Part shown: in pieces, positions 1 through 8,409 of the stretch
Layout of the letters: each line of letters begins with the position of its first letter
Numbering within the stretch: the first letter of the stretch is position 1
NCBI GenBank assembly: GCA_022562275.1
Contig: JADFPP010000030.1
Coordinates: 1 to 34,165 of the forward strand
DNA from: Bacteroidota bacterium
Lineage (GTDB): Bacteria > Bacteroidota > Ignavibacteria > Ignavibacteriales > Ignavibacteriaceae
Length of the DNA stretch: 34,165 bases
Direction of reading: 5' to 3'
Notes under the pieces: model-generated
The model's input: only the letters and a program-made list of their open reading frames with translations
The model's database searches: none
What the model was told of the DNA's origin: nothing
Made by a program: the position numbers and the translations under genes

Positions 1-1140
1 ATCAGTAGCTACTATTCTGTACTCTATAGTTACATTGGGGGTTTGAACAGGAATATCGCCGGTATAATCATCACCGCTGGTATTAGCCATTGTTTCATCA
101 TTCCAGGTAGTACCGCCATCATCGCTCCACTGTAAAATTGCTGAGGCAACACCAGCATTAGGCGGATCGCCCGGATTATCATCTGTTATATTGGCATCGA
201 CAGTAAACGGACCAAGATCCGGACCACTTGGTATAGATGTGAATGAATTGATAAAAGGAGCTCTGTCACCAGTAAGATCAACTATAGCTACATAGTCCCA
301 GGAAAAAGTACGAGACCACCAACCAACATCAACACCGGGATCCAATCGACCATTAGTATAGAATTTCCAGGCGGGGATTCCAAATCCAGCACCAGCATAA
401 AATCCAATACGACCTTCATCCATCACTAAACCAGTATTCCGGATAGCGATACCAAAAATATCTCCCTGCGAAAGCTGAGGAAAAGGTAATACACCACCTA
501 CACTTAAATCAACCCACTGATAAGTGTTTATACCACTGTTACCTATAGGATCAACAGGGAATCCCACACCACCATCACTAAAAATGTCAGCCCCAAAAGG
601 TTCTGCTTCCTCGTCAAGAGAAGTCCAACCACCGGTAATATCAGGATTATCCATAAATGCAGAAATGTCGTTAAAACCGTTACCGGTAGCTTCATAATAT
701 CCCCTGTTTAATACTGCTGCATTCATTAGCTGATCTTTTGTCCAGTTTACTGAAACTATCTTAACTGAAACCTCTATGGCATCGGGATTGTCAAAAACAG
801 AAAAACCAACTTGTAGAAGATCAAGATCAGCAGGTGCTTCAAACCATTGCATGAACCAATCATTACCAAAGAAACCAAAGTTAGTGGTCCAGGTGTCTGT
901 TGGTATTTTCAAAGTATCAATTGTACCATTGGGGGAGTAAACGACAGCAGAAATATTCTGAACATGACTTTCCTTTATTTCAGATTTAAGTTGCTTTGCA
1001 CTCATAATTTCAAGGTTTTTCAAATCACCTTTGTGCTTATAAATTTTACCGTCCGGTCTTAAAACGGTATGTTCCTGTGCAGATACAAACACAGGCAGCA
1101 ATAGTATTACAACAAAAATGGTTGCAATTCTTCTTAGCAT
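1..1140 (-). CDS. Secreted/surface protein, N-terminal part (cut by window edge)
   Basis: An open frame of 380 codons runs from an ATG at 1138-1140 to the left edge without a stop, so the C-terminus is missing. The first residues are a clear signal peptide: basic MLRR, a hydrophobic core, then a probable cleavage site VSA|QE near residue 21. The mature part is rich in Gly, Asp, Asn, Trp and Thr, typical of beta-rich extracellular proteins. Near the right end of the visible part is an Ig-like stretch with the pattern WSDDGGTTWND, often seen in secreted Bacteroidota/Ignavibacteria proteins that end in a type IX sorting domain. That domain would lie outside the window, so the sorting route is inference. 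An AAGGAGAG Shine-Dalgarno sequence lies just upstream of the ATG, and a TTGACA/TATTTT promoter lies at 1226-1254. No enzymatic domain was recognised. Confidence 0.8.
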   Translation of the reverse strand, partial: MLRRIATIFVVILLLPVFVSAQEHTVLRPDGKIYKHKGDLKNLEIMSAKQLKSEIKESHVQNISAVVYSPNGTIDTLKIPTDTWTTNFGFFGNDWFMQWFEAPADLDLLQVGFSVFDNPDAIEVSVKIVSVNWTKDQLMNAAVLNRGYYEATGNGFNDISAFMDNPDITGGWTSLDEEAEPFGADIFSDGGVGFPVDPIGNSGINTYQWVDLSVGGVLPFPQLSQGDIFGIAIRNTGLVMDEGRIGFYAGAGFGIPAWKFYTNGRLDPGVDVGWWSRTFSWDYVAIVDLTGDRAPFINSFTSIPSGPDLGPFTVDANITDDNPGDPPNAGVASAILQWSDDGGTTWNDETMANTSGDDYTGDIPVQTPNVTIEYRIVATD

Positions 1141-1225
1141 AATGCTCTCCTTAAAAAATGTGAGAAATGTTATTAATTAGGTTTTTTCTTCATTACATTT
1201 AATGTAAATAAAAAATTCTAGGATT

Positions 1226-1254
1226 AAAATACTACAAGCAATTTTCTATGTCAA
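1226..1254 (-). promoter_or_regulatory. Sigma70-like promoter of the secreted-protein gene
   Basis: On the minus strand TTGACA (1249-1254) is followed by a 17-bp spacer and TATTTT (1226-1231). Transcription would start near 1219 and leave a leader of about 80 nt before the ATG at 1140. The sequence between serA and this gene (1141-1332) is otherwise AT-rich and shows no convincing terminator. Confidence 0.55.
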
Positions 1255-1332
1255 GTTTTTAAAACTAAAATTTTACAGTACGAGATAGCTTTTTTTACTC
1301 TAAATGTCAATAGAAGAAATTATCCGCTAAAA

Positions 1333-2916
1333 TTAAATTATTACCGTAAAAATGCTATTTATACCTTCTATGGATTTTAACCTGTTTATTATATCATCGT
1401 TTAAAGTGCTATCGATCTTTATTACAGTTAACGCTTCTTTGCCTTCTTCTATACGCCCTAAAGATAACCCGGCTATGTTTATTTTCTCTTCAGCAAGAAC
1501 GGAACTAAAGTTTGCAAGCACTCCGGGTTTATCCTCATTATAATAAATAATTAAATTCCCTATGGGATTAAAATCAACTTGAAAGTTATTCATGCTTATA
1601 ATTCTAATTTCGTTTTTACCGACTATGGTTCCTTCAATAGTCTTTATATCGTCATCGCATTTTACTGATACGGATATTAAATTATTATAAGCCCGGCTTT
1701 TGTTTGACTTTATTTGATTAACTATTATACCATCTTCTTTTGCCAACAATTGAGCATTTATCAAATTTACTTTTTCGGATCTTTGTTTTGAAAGCAATCC
1801 CTTTAAGAAAGATGCCGTTAATAACTCAGTAACAGATTGTAATTCATTTCCCCAGGAAGTAATTTCTATTGTATTCAAATGCCCTTCCATTATTTGTGAA
1901 TGAAATATTCCTATCACTTCGGAAAGTTTCAAATAAGGCTTCAGGCTTAACGAGATTTCTTTTTGCAGTGACGGTGCATTAACAGCACCGGAAATAATAT
2001 CGTTTAAAAAGTAATCTGCTATTTGCTTTGCTATTTGAACAGCAACTTTTTCCTGTGCTTCCTCTGTTGCTGCGCCAAGGTGCGGAGTGCATACTACTGC
2101 CGGATGATTTAATAATTTATTATCAGCCTCAGGCGGCTCAGTTTCAAAAACATCCAGAGCAGCAGAAGATACTTTGCCGGATGCTAATGCATCTAACAGA
2201 TCATTTTCATTCACGATACCGCCTCGTGCACAGTTCACAATTTTTACACCTTTCTTGCAACCGGATAAAGTTTGCTTAGATATCAGATGCCTTGTTTTAT
2301 CGTTTAACGGAACATGAACTGAAATAATATCGGAATGGCTGAATAATTTTTCTAATGGTTCCAGTAATACTTTTATTTTTTCTGCAATCTCCGTTGATAC
2401 AATTGGATCGTAAGCTACTACTCTCATTCCGAATGCCTGCGCTCTTTTTGCTACTTCTCTTCCTATCTTACCTAAACCTATCAAGCCTAATGTTTTATCC
2501 TGCAGTTCAGTTCCTTTAAAACTTTTTCTTTCCCACTTACCTGCAGCCAAAGAGCTGTTTGCCATAGGAATATTTCTGCACATAGCAAGGATCATTGCCA
2601 TAGTGTGTTCTGCTGCCGAAACAGTATTACCCCCCGGTGTATTAAGAACTAAGATCCCTCTTCTGGATGCCGATTCAATATCGATATTATCAACACCCGT
2701 GCCTGCTCTGCCGATCACCTCAATATTATCCATAGCAGCAATTATTTCGGAAGTAACTTTTGTTGCACTTCTTACAATTAATGCATTATAGTTTTTAATG
2801 GTTTGTTTTAGTTTGGCAGGTGAGAGATCAGTTTGATAATCTACCTTGAACCCTTTAGATTCAAGTTCCGTAATACACTTATCAGAAACTGAATCAGCTA
2901 TAAGAATTCTTTTCAT
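1333..2916 (-). CDS. serA: D-3-phosphoglycerate dehydrogenase
   Basis: Oxidises 3-phosphoglycerate to 3-phosphohydroxypyruvate with NAD+, the first committed step of serine synthesis in the cytoplasm. The 527-residue length fits the long type with three parts: a catalytic/NAD-binding region (about 1-310), an intervening allosteric domain (about 320-450) and a C-terminal ACT domain (about 455-527) that usually binds serine for feedback inhibition. Visible motifs are GLGKIG (147-152) for NAD binding, the ARGG arginine R231, E260 in FETEPP, and the catalytic histidine H279 in PHLGAAT. It is last in a minus-strand run after thioredoxin (31-nt gap). No strong ribosome binding site is visible, as is common in this bacterial group. 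Nothing appears truncated. Confidence 0.96.
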   Translation of the reverse strand: MKRILIADSVSDKCITELESKGFKVDYQTDLSPAKLKQTIKNYNALIVRSATKVTSEIIAAMDNIEVIGRAGTGVDNIDIESASRRGILVLNTPGGNTVSAAEHTMAMILAMCRNIPMANSSLAAGKWERKSFKGTELQDKTLGLIGLGKIGREVAKRAQAFGMRVVAYDPIVSTEIAEKIKVLLEPLEKLFSHSDIISVHVPLNDKTRHLISKQTLSGCKKGVKIVNCARGGIVNENDLLDALASGKVSSAALDVFETEPPEADNKLLNHPAVVCTPHLGAATEEAQEKVAVQIAKQIADYFLNDIISGAVNAPSLQKEISLSLKPYLKLSEVIGIFHSQIMEGHLNTIEITSWGNELQSVTELLTASFLKGLLSKQRSEKVNLINAQLLAKEDGIIVNQIKSNKSRAYNNLISVSVKCDDDIKTIEGTIVGKNEIRIISMNNFQVDFNPIGNLIIYYNEDKPGVLANFSSVLAEEKINIAGLSLGRIEEGKEALTVIKIDSTLNDDIINRLKSIEGINSIFTVII

Positions 2917-2947
2917 TTTACAGAAGAGAAAGAATGTGGATTGATTT

Positions 2948-3268
2948 TCAAATTACAGAATTTAATTTTTCAACTACCTTAGCTTTTGGCACAGCGCCAA
3001 TTATGGTTTCCTTTACTTCACCATCTTTAAAGATCAACAATGTTGGTATGCTTCTAACACCATAATTAATTGAAGTTTGCTGATTCGAATCTACATCCAG
3101 TTTACCGATTTTCGCTTTCCCTTCGAATTCGACAGCAAGTTCTTCAACAATCGGAGCGATCATTTTACAAGGTCCGCACCATACTGCCCAAAAATCAATT
3201 AGTACGGGCTTATCCGAATCGAGAACCTCTTCTTTAAAATTATCATCAGTAATAGTAATTAACGACAT
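2948..3268 (-). CDS. trxA: Thioredoxin
   Basis: Small cytoplasmic dithiol reductase that passes electrons from thioredoxin reductase to proteins such as ribonucleotide reductase. The 106 residues match the family's usual length. The active site WCGPC lies at 30-34, and the conserved cis-proline is P75 in SIPTLL. There is no signal peptide or membrane segment, so it is the cytosolic type. It lies between the SDR gene (34-nt gap) and serA (31-nt gap) on the same strand and is probably co-transcribed with them. Confidence 0.96.
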   Translation of the reverse strand: MSLITITDDNFKEEVLDSDKPVLIDFWAVWCGPCKMIAPIVEELAVEFEGKAKIGKLDVDSNQQTSINYGVRSIPTLLIFKDGEVKETIIGAVPKAKVVEKLNSVI

Positions 3269-3302
3269 ATTAATTTTCCTTTAAACTTTTGATTATTATG
3301 AT

Positions 3303-4115
3303 TTAATTTTCACCCATATAACTAACAATATCTTCACCACCATCTACATTTATTATTCCACCACTTATCCAATTAGCTTCATCCTTACACAATAATGATA
3401 CCACATTTGCAATGTCATCCGGAGTAGTTAGTCTTTGCCTGGGATTTTTACTTATAGCTACTTCCATCATACTTTTGTTGCCGGGAATTTTTTTCAGTGC
3501 AGGTGTTGCCGTAACTCCTGCCATAATTGCGTTTACTGATGCATTTATCGGTCCAAGTTCAACAGCAAGCTGCCGGATATGTGATTCTAATGCGGCTTTA
3601 GCAGCAGAAACTGCTCCGTAGAATGGAATAGCAGTATGAGCCCCCGAACTTGTCATAGCAAATATATTACAATTATCAGCTAACAAGTTATTTGAATAAA
3701 TTTCCTGCACCCAGTAAACAAGTGAATGAGCCATAACATCTAAGGTCATTTCCATCTGGGCTTTGGTGATGTGATTACTATCTTTCGAGGTAAATTTATT
3801 AAGCGTACCAAATGCCAGAGAATGCATTATTACTTTTATTAATGGTTTGCCCCCAATTTTCTCCTTTATTTGTTGAACTACCTCATTTCTTTTTTCTGCA
3901 TCAGCTGCATTAATATTGAAGAAGACCTGTTCACTGCCAGCGGCTTTTATCTTATTAATTATTTTATTTACGTCGGGCATTGTAGCCTGCCGGTCAAGAT
4001 GTATTCCAGCTATGTTATACCCTTCTTCAGCTAATTTAACTGTAACAGAGCCTCCAATTCCTGATGATGCCCCCAAAATAAGTGCCCAGTATTTATTGTT
4101 TGTTCCCTTAGCCAT
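3303..4115 (-). CDS. SDR-family enoyl-ACP reductase-like protein (FabL/FabI type)
   Basis: A 270-residue Rossmann-fold short-chain dehydrogenase. The nucleotide-binding loop is GASSGIG (15-21). The catalytic Tyr and Lys are Y166 and K173, a Y-x6-K spacing; classical SDRs have Y-x3-K, while the enoyl-ACP reductases FabI and FabL have Y-x6-K. The C-terminal part, with TPALKKIPGN followed by NPRQRLTTPDDIA and a final INVDGG, also matches the FabL/FabI layout. The likely role is the NAD(P)H-dependent reduction of trans-2-enoyl-ACP that closes each fatty-acid elongation cycle. The window also holds accA, another fatty-acid gene, but not next to this one. FabL versus FabI versus a related carrier-protein reductase cannot be decided from sequence alone, so no symbol is given. 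The gap to the trx start is 34 nt. Confidence 0.75.
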   Translation of the reverse strand: MAKGTNNKYWALILGASSGIGGSVTVKLAEEGYNIAGIHLDRQATMPDVNKIINKIKAAGSEQVFFNINAADAEKRNEVVQQIKEKIGGKPLIKVIMHSLAFGTLNKFTSKDSNHITKAQMEMTLDVMAHSLVYWVQEIYSNNLLADNCNIFAMTSSGAHTAIPFYGAVSAAKAALESHIRQLAVELGPINASVNAIMAGVTATPALKKIPGNKSMMEVAISKNPRQRLTTPDDIANVVSLLCKDEANWISGGIINVDGGEDIVSYMGEN

Positions 4116-4216
4116 GGAAATTTCTTAATCTAATTAGTTTATTTTTTATGGTGCGTAATAATACAAAATAGGCATTATTGATACAACCAGTATGGAACCG
4201 GATGAAAACTTAAGAT

Positions 4217-7200
4217 TCATTTACTATTTAAAATTATTGATTCTTCACCTAATAATTTTTTAATTTTAAGTATTAGGTCTTCCTTCAACGATACCTGGTG
4301 CTGGTTTAATGAAAAAAGTTTCCCTTTAGAACCATTGTTGTTCAGGTGTACAAATACCGGAAGTTTTCCCTTATGATTCTCTAGAATTCTTTTCAGATCA
4401 AATAGTTGTTCGATATTATTTTTTCTTTTATCAATTACAATTTTAATGCTTTGGGCTAACTCCTCCCGTGCAATTTCCATTGGTATTAGTTTATTCACAT
4501 GGATCTTTACCGTATCACCGCTGCTTTCAAGATTTCCTAATATAAACACCGGTTCTTCTTCCCTTAAGAATTGACCATACTCAGAATAAATTTTTGAAAA
4601 CATCAGGCATTCACACGAACCCGAAAAATCATCTATCGTAAAAAATGCCATCATCTTTTCTGCCCTGTCAATTTTTGTACGAATATCTGTTATCACACCG
4701 CAGGCTTTTACGTTTTCCATATCCTTTAAGTCTTCTGTCTCACCAATATGAAAATCTGCAAATGAGTTGTATTCGGTTTCATATTTTTGCAGGGGATGAC
4801 CGGAGACATAAAATCCAATTACTTCTCTTTCTCTTTTTAATAATTCTTTCTCACTCCAGGGTTCCTGCTTTTTTAACTGAGGTTCTGTAATGAGTATTTC
4901 TTCTGACCCACCAAACAAGCTATCACTAAGAACAAGTTTAGAATTTTGGGTTTTATGTCCAAAATCAAGTGCTAATCCAACGGATTCAAAAAGAGTTGAT
5001 CTGTTTTTTTCAATTGAATCAAACGCACCTGCTAAAACCAATCCTTCCATTGCCCTTTTATTTACAATCTTTGTATCAACATGCATGCAAAAATCAATTA
5101 TACTGCTGAAATTTCTATCAAGTTTATTTCTCGCTTTAATAATTTCTGCCGCCGCATTTTTACCAACATTTTTAATTGCACACATGCCGAACCTTATTTT
5201 GTTACCTTCCACATCAGAATTGACACTTGGTTTGTTTACATCGGGTGGTAGCACTTCAATCTTTAATTTTCGGCAGTCTTCTAAAAACTTAGTAACTTTA
5301 TCAGGGTTTCCAAATTCATTGGTAAGGTTAGCGGCTAAAAATTCAGCAGTATAGTGTGCTTTAAGATATGCCGTTTGAAATGCAATGAAACTGTAAGCAA
5401 CGGCATGGCTCTTATTAAAACCGTAATTTGCAAAATCATAAATTACTTCAAATATTTTTTCGGTAATCCTCTTTGTAATTTTGTTTTTAACAGCACCTTC
5501 TACAAATTTTACTTTTTGCTCTTCCATTACAACCAGGTCCTTCTTACCCATTGCACGACGCAGAATATCAGCTTCGGTAAGACTCATACCAGCAATCTTA
5601 TTAGCAATTTGAATAACCTGTTCCTGGTAAACAATAATTCCGTAAGTTTCTTTCAGGATATCTTCCAATAAAGGATGCAGATATGTAACTTTTTTAACGC
5701 CTCGTTTTCTATCTATAAATTCGTCTATAAATTTCATGGGACCGGGACGATAAAGTGCATTCATCGCAGCAAGATCACCAAGAGAAGCGGGCTTTAATTT
5801 TTTAAGGTATTCACGCATCGGTGGAGATTCAAACTGAAATATTCCGGTAGTTTGTCCTTTTGCAAATAGCTGGTAAGTTTTCTTATCATCAAGGGCGATG
5901 TTATCGATATCAATTTCAATTCCATAGTTCTTCCGGACAAGTTCAAGCGTATCCCTGATGATGGTTAACGTTCTAAGACCAAGAAAATCCATCTTAAGTA
6001 ACCCGGCATTTTCAATTTCGTTCATATTGAACTGCGTTACAATATCCTGCTGAGAAACAGCGTTAGCAAGTGGTACAAAATCACTCACATCTCCCGGTGT
6101 AATTACAATTCCAGCGGCGTGCTTGGATGCATTTCTGTTCATACCTTCCAACACTTTCGCGTATTTAATCAGATTTTGAATTTCTGCTTCCTTAGACTTC
6201 TCTACCCATTTTAATTCCGGAACTTCTGCAAGTGCCCGGTTAATTGAAAATACCTTTCCAAATTTTGAAGGGATGTATTTGGTTATTTTATTAACAGTTG
6301 GAATGGGGATTTTTAAAACCCTTGCCACATCCCTGATAACTGCCTTTGATGATAACCTGTTGAAAGTTATAATTTGGCTTACACTTTTTTCACCGTACTT
6401 TTTTCGAACATATTCAATTATTTCAGATCTTTGATCATCTGCAAAATCAATATCAATATCAGGCATTGATTTTCTTGCGGGGTTGAGAAACCTTTCAAAA
6501 AGAAGACCGTATTTTAGCGGATTGATATTTGTTATTCCAAGTGCATAAGCTACAAGGCTGCCGGCAACGCTGCCCCTGCCGGGTCCAACGGGAATGCTCT
6601 TTTCTTTTGCAGCATTTATAAAATCCTGAACAATTAAAAAGTAACCTGCAAAACCCATTGTTTTGATTGTATCTATTTCATATTTAAATCGTTCCTCAAT
6701 TTCGGGAGTAATGTCAATTCCTTTATTTTCTAATCCTCTAATTGCCAGTAATTCAAAATATTCATCGATGGATTTTGCTTTTGAATCTTCCGGGATTGGA
6801 AACTGCGGGAAATGGTGTCCTTCAAAATCAAATTTCAGATCAATCTTTGAATCAATTTCAAATGTGTTTTCGATTGCACCCTCATAATTCTTAAAGAGAT
6901 CAATCATTTCTGCAGGGGACTTGAAATAAATCTGGTCCGTCCCGTATCTAAGCTGAGTGTAATCACTACCGTTCTTATCAGAGAGAAGCAAAAGAATATT
7001 ATGAGCTATTGCATGATCTTTTTCAATATAATGGCAATCATTAGTGGCAACTAATTTTATCCCAAGTTCTTTGGAAAATTTTGGCATCCATTCAAGTATT
7101 GGTTTATCAACCGCTTCACCGTGATCCTGTATCTCCAGATAAAAATCATCTTCAAAAATATTTTTAAAAGTTTTTGCAACATCCCTGGCTTTATCAATCT

Positions 7201-7675
7201 CATTATTTACCAGGCAGGAAGAGACGATACCTCCGGCACAAGCCGAGGTACAAATTAGTCCATCCCTGTATTTTTCCAGCAATTCCAGATCTATTCTTGG
7301 TTTGTAATAGAATCCCTCAGTATGCCCTAAAGTAGAAAGTTTTGATAAATTATTATAACCGGTTTTATTTTTTGCTAATAATATTAAATGATTATAATGT
7401 TTATTTTTCTTTCTGCCATTTATCTCATTAGTTTTACCTCTATCAAATCTGCTGCCTTCTCTAACAATATATGCTTCCATACCAACAATGGGTTTTATCC
7501 CCGCTGCAGTTGCCTTTCTGTAAAACTCTGCAATTCCATACATTACTCCATGATCTGTTAAAGCAACTGATTTCATATTAAATTTTTTGGCAGCATCAAC
7601 CAGTCCATCAACAGTGCATGCACCGTCTTGTAAACTGTAATGGGTATGGTTATGTAGGTGAATAAATTCTGGCAT
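4217..7675 (-). CDS. dnaE: DNA polymerase III alpha subunit
   Basis: Replicative polymerase of 1152 residues, the usual length of a DnaE-type C-family polymerase. The N-terminal PHP domain starts with HNHTHYS (8-14) and DHG (41-43). The palm has GPGRGS (364-369) and the catalytic acidic cluster PDIDIDFADD beginning at 405, with D406 and D408 as metal ligands. A helix-hairpin-helix region follows, and the C-terminal part (about 980-1080) is the OB-fold that binds single-stranded DNA. There is no intein or exonuclease insertion, so proofreading would come from a separate DnaQ or from the PHP domain. It sits alone, 101 nt upstream of the SDR gene and 272 nt downstream of dut. The ATG at 7675 begins the conserved PHP motif region directly, so the start is secure. 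Confidence 0.97.
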   Translation of the reverse strand: MPEFIHLHNHTHYSLQDGACTVDGLVDAAKKFNMKSVALTDHGVMYGIAEFYRKATAAGIKPIVGMEAYIVREGSRFDRGKTNEINGRKKNKHYNHLILLAKNKTGYNNLSKLSTLGHTEGFYYKPRIDLELLEKYRDGLICTSACAGGIVSSCLVNNEIDKARDVAKTFKNIFEDDFYLEIQDHGEAVDKPILEWMPKFSKELGIKLVATNDCHYIEKDHAIAHNILLLLSDKNGSDYTQLRYGTDQIYFKSPAEMIDLFKNYEGAIENTFEIDSKIDLKFDFEGHHFPQFPIPEDSKAKSIDEYFELLAIRGLENKGIDITPEIEERFKYEIDTIKTMGFAGYFLIVQDFINAAKEKSIPVGPGRGSVAGSLVAYALGITNINPLKYGLLFERFLNPARKSMPDIDIDFADDQRSEIIEYVRKKYGEKSVSQIITFNRLSSKAVIRDVARVLKIPIPTVNKITKYIPSKFGKVFSINRALAEVPELKWVEKSKEAEIQNLIKYAKVLEGMNRNASKHAAGIVITPGDVSDFVPLANAVSQQDIVTQFNMNEIENAGLLKMDFLGLRTLTIIRDTLELVRKNYGIEIDIDNIALDDKKTYQLFAKGQTTGIFQFESPPMREYLKKLKPASLGDLAAMNALYRPGPMKFIDEFIDRKRGVKKVTYLHPLLEDILKETYGIIVYQEQVIQIANKIAGMSLTEADILRRAMGKKDLVVMEEQKVKFVEGAVKNKITKRITEKIFEVIYDFANYGFNKSHAVAYSFIAFQTAYLKAHYTAEFLAANLTNEFGNPDKVTKFLEDCRKLKIEVLPPDVNKPSVNSDVEGNKIRFGMCAIKNVGKNAAAEIIKARNKLDRNFSSIIDFCMHVDTKIVNKRAMEGLVLAGAFDSIEKNRSTLFESVGLALDFGHKTQNSKLVLSDSLFGGSEEILITEPQLKKQEPWSEKELLKREREVIGFYVSGHPLQKYETEYNSFADFHIGETEDLKDMENVKACGVITDIRTKIDRAEKMMAFFTIDDFSGSCECLMFSKIYSEYGQFLREEEPVFILGNLESSGDTVKIHVNKLIPMEIAREELAQSIKIVIDKRKNNIEQLFDLKRILENHKGKLPVFVHLNNNGSKGKLFSLNQHQVSLKEDLILKIKKLLGEESIILNSK

Positions 7676-7801
7676 GAATCAAACTAAAATAAACTGCCTT
7701 TGAAGAAAAAAATAAATTAAAAAGAATTGTGAAATTCCTGATGGAATATTACATAATTCAAATAACAAAATCCAAAGCAAGATACATTAGTGTTGAAAAG
7801 T

Positions 7802-7855
7802 AAAGTGATAGAAATTCCATCTTTCTCGATTTATTACTTTATTCACTATCACTTT
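7802..7855. repeat. Inverted repeat with 34-nt loop in the dut-dnaE gap
   Basis: The arms AAAGTGATAG (7802-7811) and CTATCACTTT (7846-7855) are perfectly complementary over 10 bp. Neither strand has a T-run right after the stem, so a terminator is not well supported. It may be an operator-like site or a remnant of a repeat in the 272-nt gap between dut and dnaE. Confidence 0.4.
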
Positions 7856-7883
7856 TCCAGTAAGAAATAATTTATTCGTTTTT

Positions 7884-7922
7884 CGTAGGCAACAGTACGC
7901 AGGACAATTGTCCTGCGCTACG
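7884..7922. repeat. Perfect 20-bp palindrome within a longer stem (REP-like)
   Basis: CGCAGGACAATTGTCCTGCG (7898-7917) is a perfect 20-bp palindrome. It lies within an outer CGTAG (7884-7888) / CTACG (7918-7922) pair. It is far more GC-rich than its surroundings. On the plus strand TTTTT follows the stem, but no plus-strand gene precedes it. The shape suggests a dispersed REP-like palindromic unit, though it could also slow transcription downstream of dut on the minus strand. Confidence 0.55.
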
Positions 7923-7947
7923 TTTTTGAATTACCATTGATCAAGGA

Positions 7948-8406
7948 TTATTGACTTCCCGTATGACCAAATCCACCCTCTCCCCGATCACTTTGATTTA
8001 ATTCTTTCACTTCCACCAATTTTACTTTATAAACTTTGGAAACTACTAACTGTGCAATTCTATCTCCGGGCTGAATAGTAAATTTTTCACTGCTAAAATT
8101 TATGAGGATAATTTTTATTTCTCCCCTGTAATCAGAGTCTATTGTTCCTGGCGAGTTTAATATCCCAATTCCATGATTTGCCGCCAGACCACTTCTCGGT
8201 CTAACCTGTATTTCATACCCATAAGGAATTTCTACCAAAAGATTAGTTGGGATCATTTTTATTTTCATTGGTTCCAAAACAACCGGTTCTATTATCGCCG
8301 CATGAATATCCATGCCTGCGCTTCCATCAGTTGCATACGATGGGATAGGAATTTTATTAAATTCTTCCGAAAGACGTTTAAATTTTATTATTACTTCGTC
8401 AAGCAT
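7948..8406 (-). CDS. dut: Deoxyuridine 5'-triphosphate nucleotidohydrolase (dUTPase)
   Basis: Hydrolyses dUTP to dUMP and pyrophosphate, keeping uracil out of DNA and supplying dUMP for dTMP synthesis. It is a homotrimeric cytosolic enzyme. All five family motifs are present in 152 residues: AGMDIHA (30-36), RPRSGLA (69-75), GTIDSDYRGEIKI (87-99, catalytic D90), RIAQLV (116-121), and the C-terminal RGEGGFGHTG (141-150), which closes over the substrate. It starts 3 nt after the flippase stop, so the two are probably translated from one mRNA; flippase-dut pairs are common in Bacteroidota. A second, clearly different dut begins at 33943 in this window. Confidence 0.96.
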   Translation of the reverse strand: MLDEVIIKFKRLSEEFNKIPIPSYATDGSAGMDIHAAIIEPVVLEPMKIKMIPTNLLVEIPYGYEIQVRPRSGLAANHGIGILNSPGTIDSDYRGEIKIILINFSSEKFTIQPGDRIAQLVVSKVYKVKLVEVKELNQSDRGEGGFGHTGSQ

Positions 8407-8409
8407 GTT

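Noticed and set aside
847-1062. Plus-strand open frame of 71 codons
   Set aside because: It is antisense to the secreted-protein gene, whose signal peptide, ribosome site and promoter are clear.
4890-5354. Long open frame opposite to dnaE
   Set aside because: It lies wholly within dnaE on the other strand, has no ribosome site or recognisable domain, and is a shadow of dnaE codon use.
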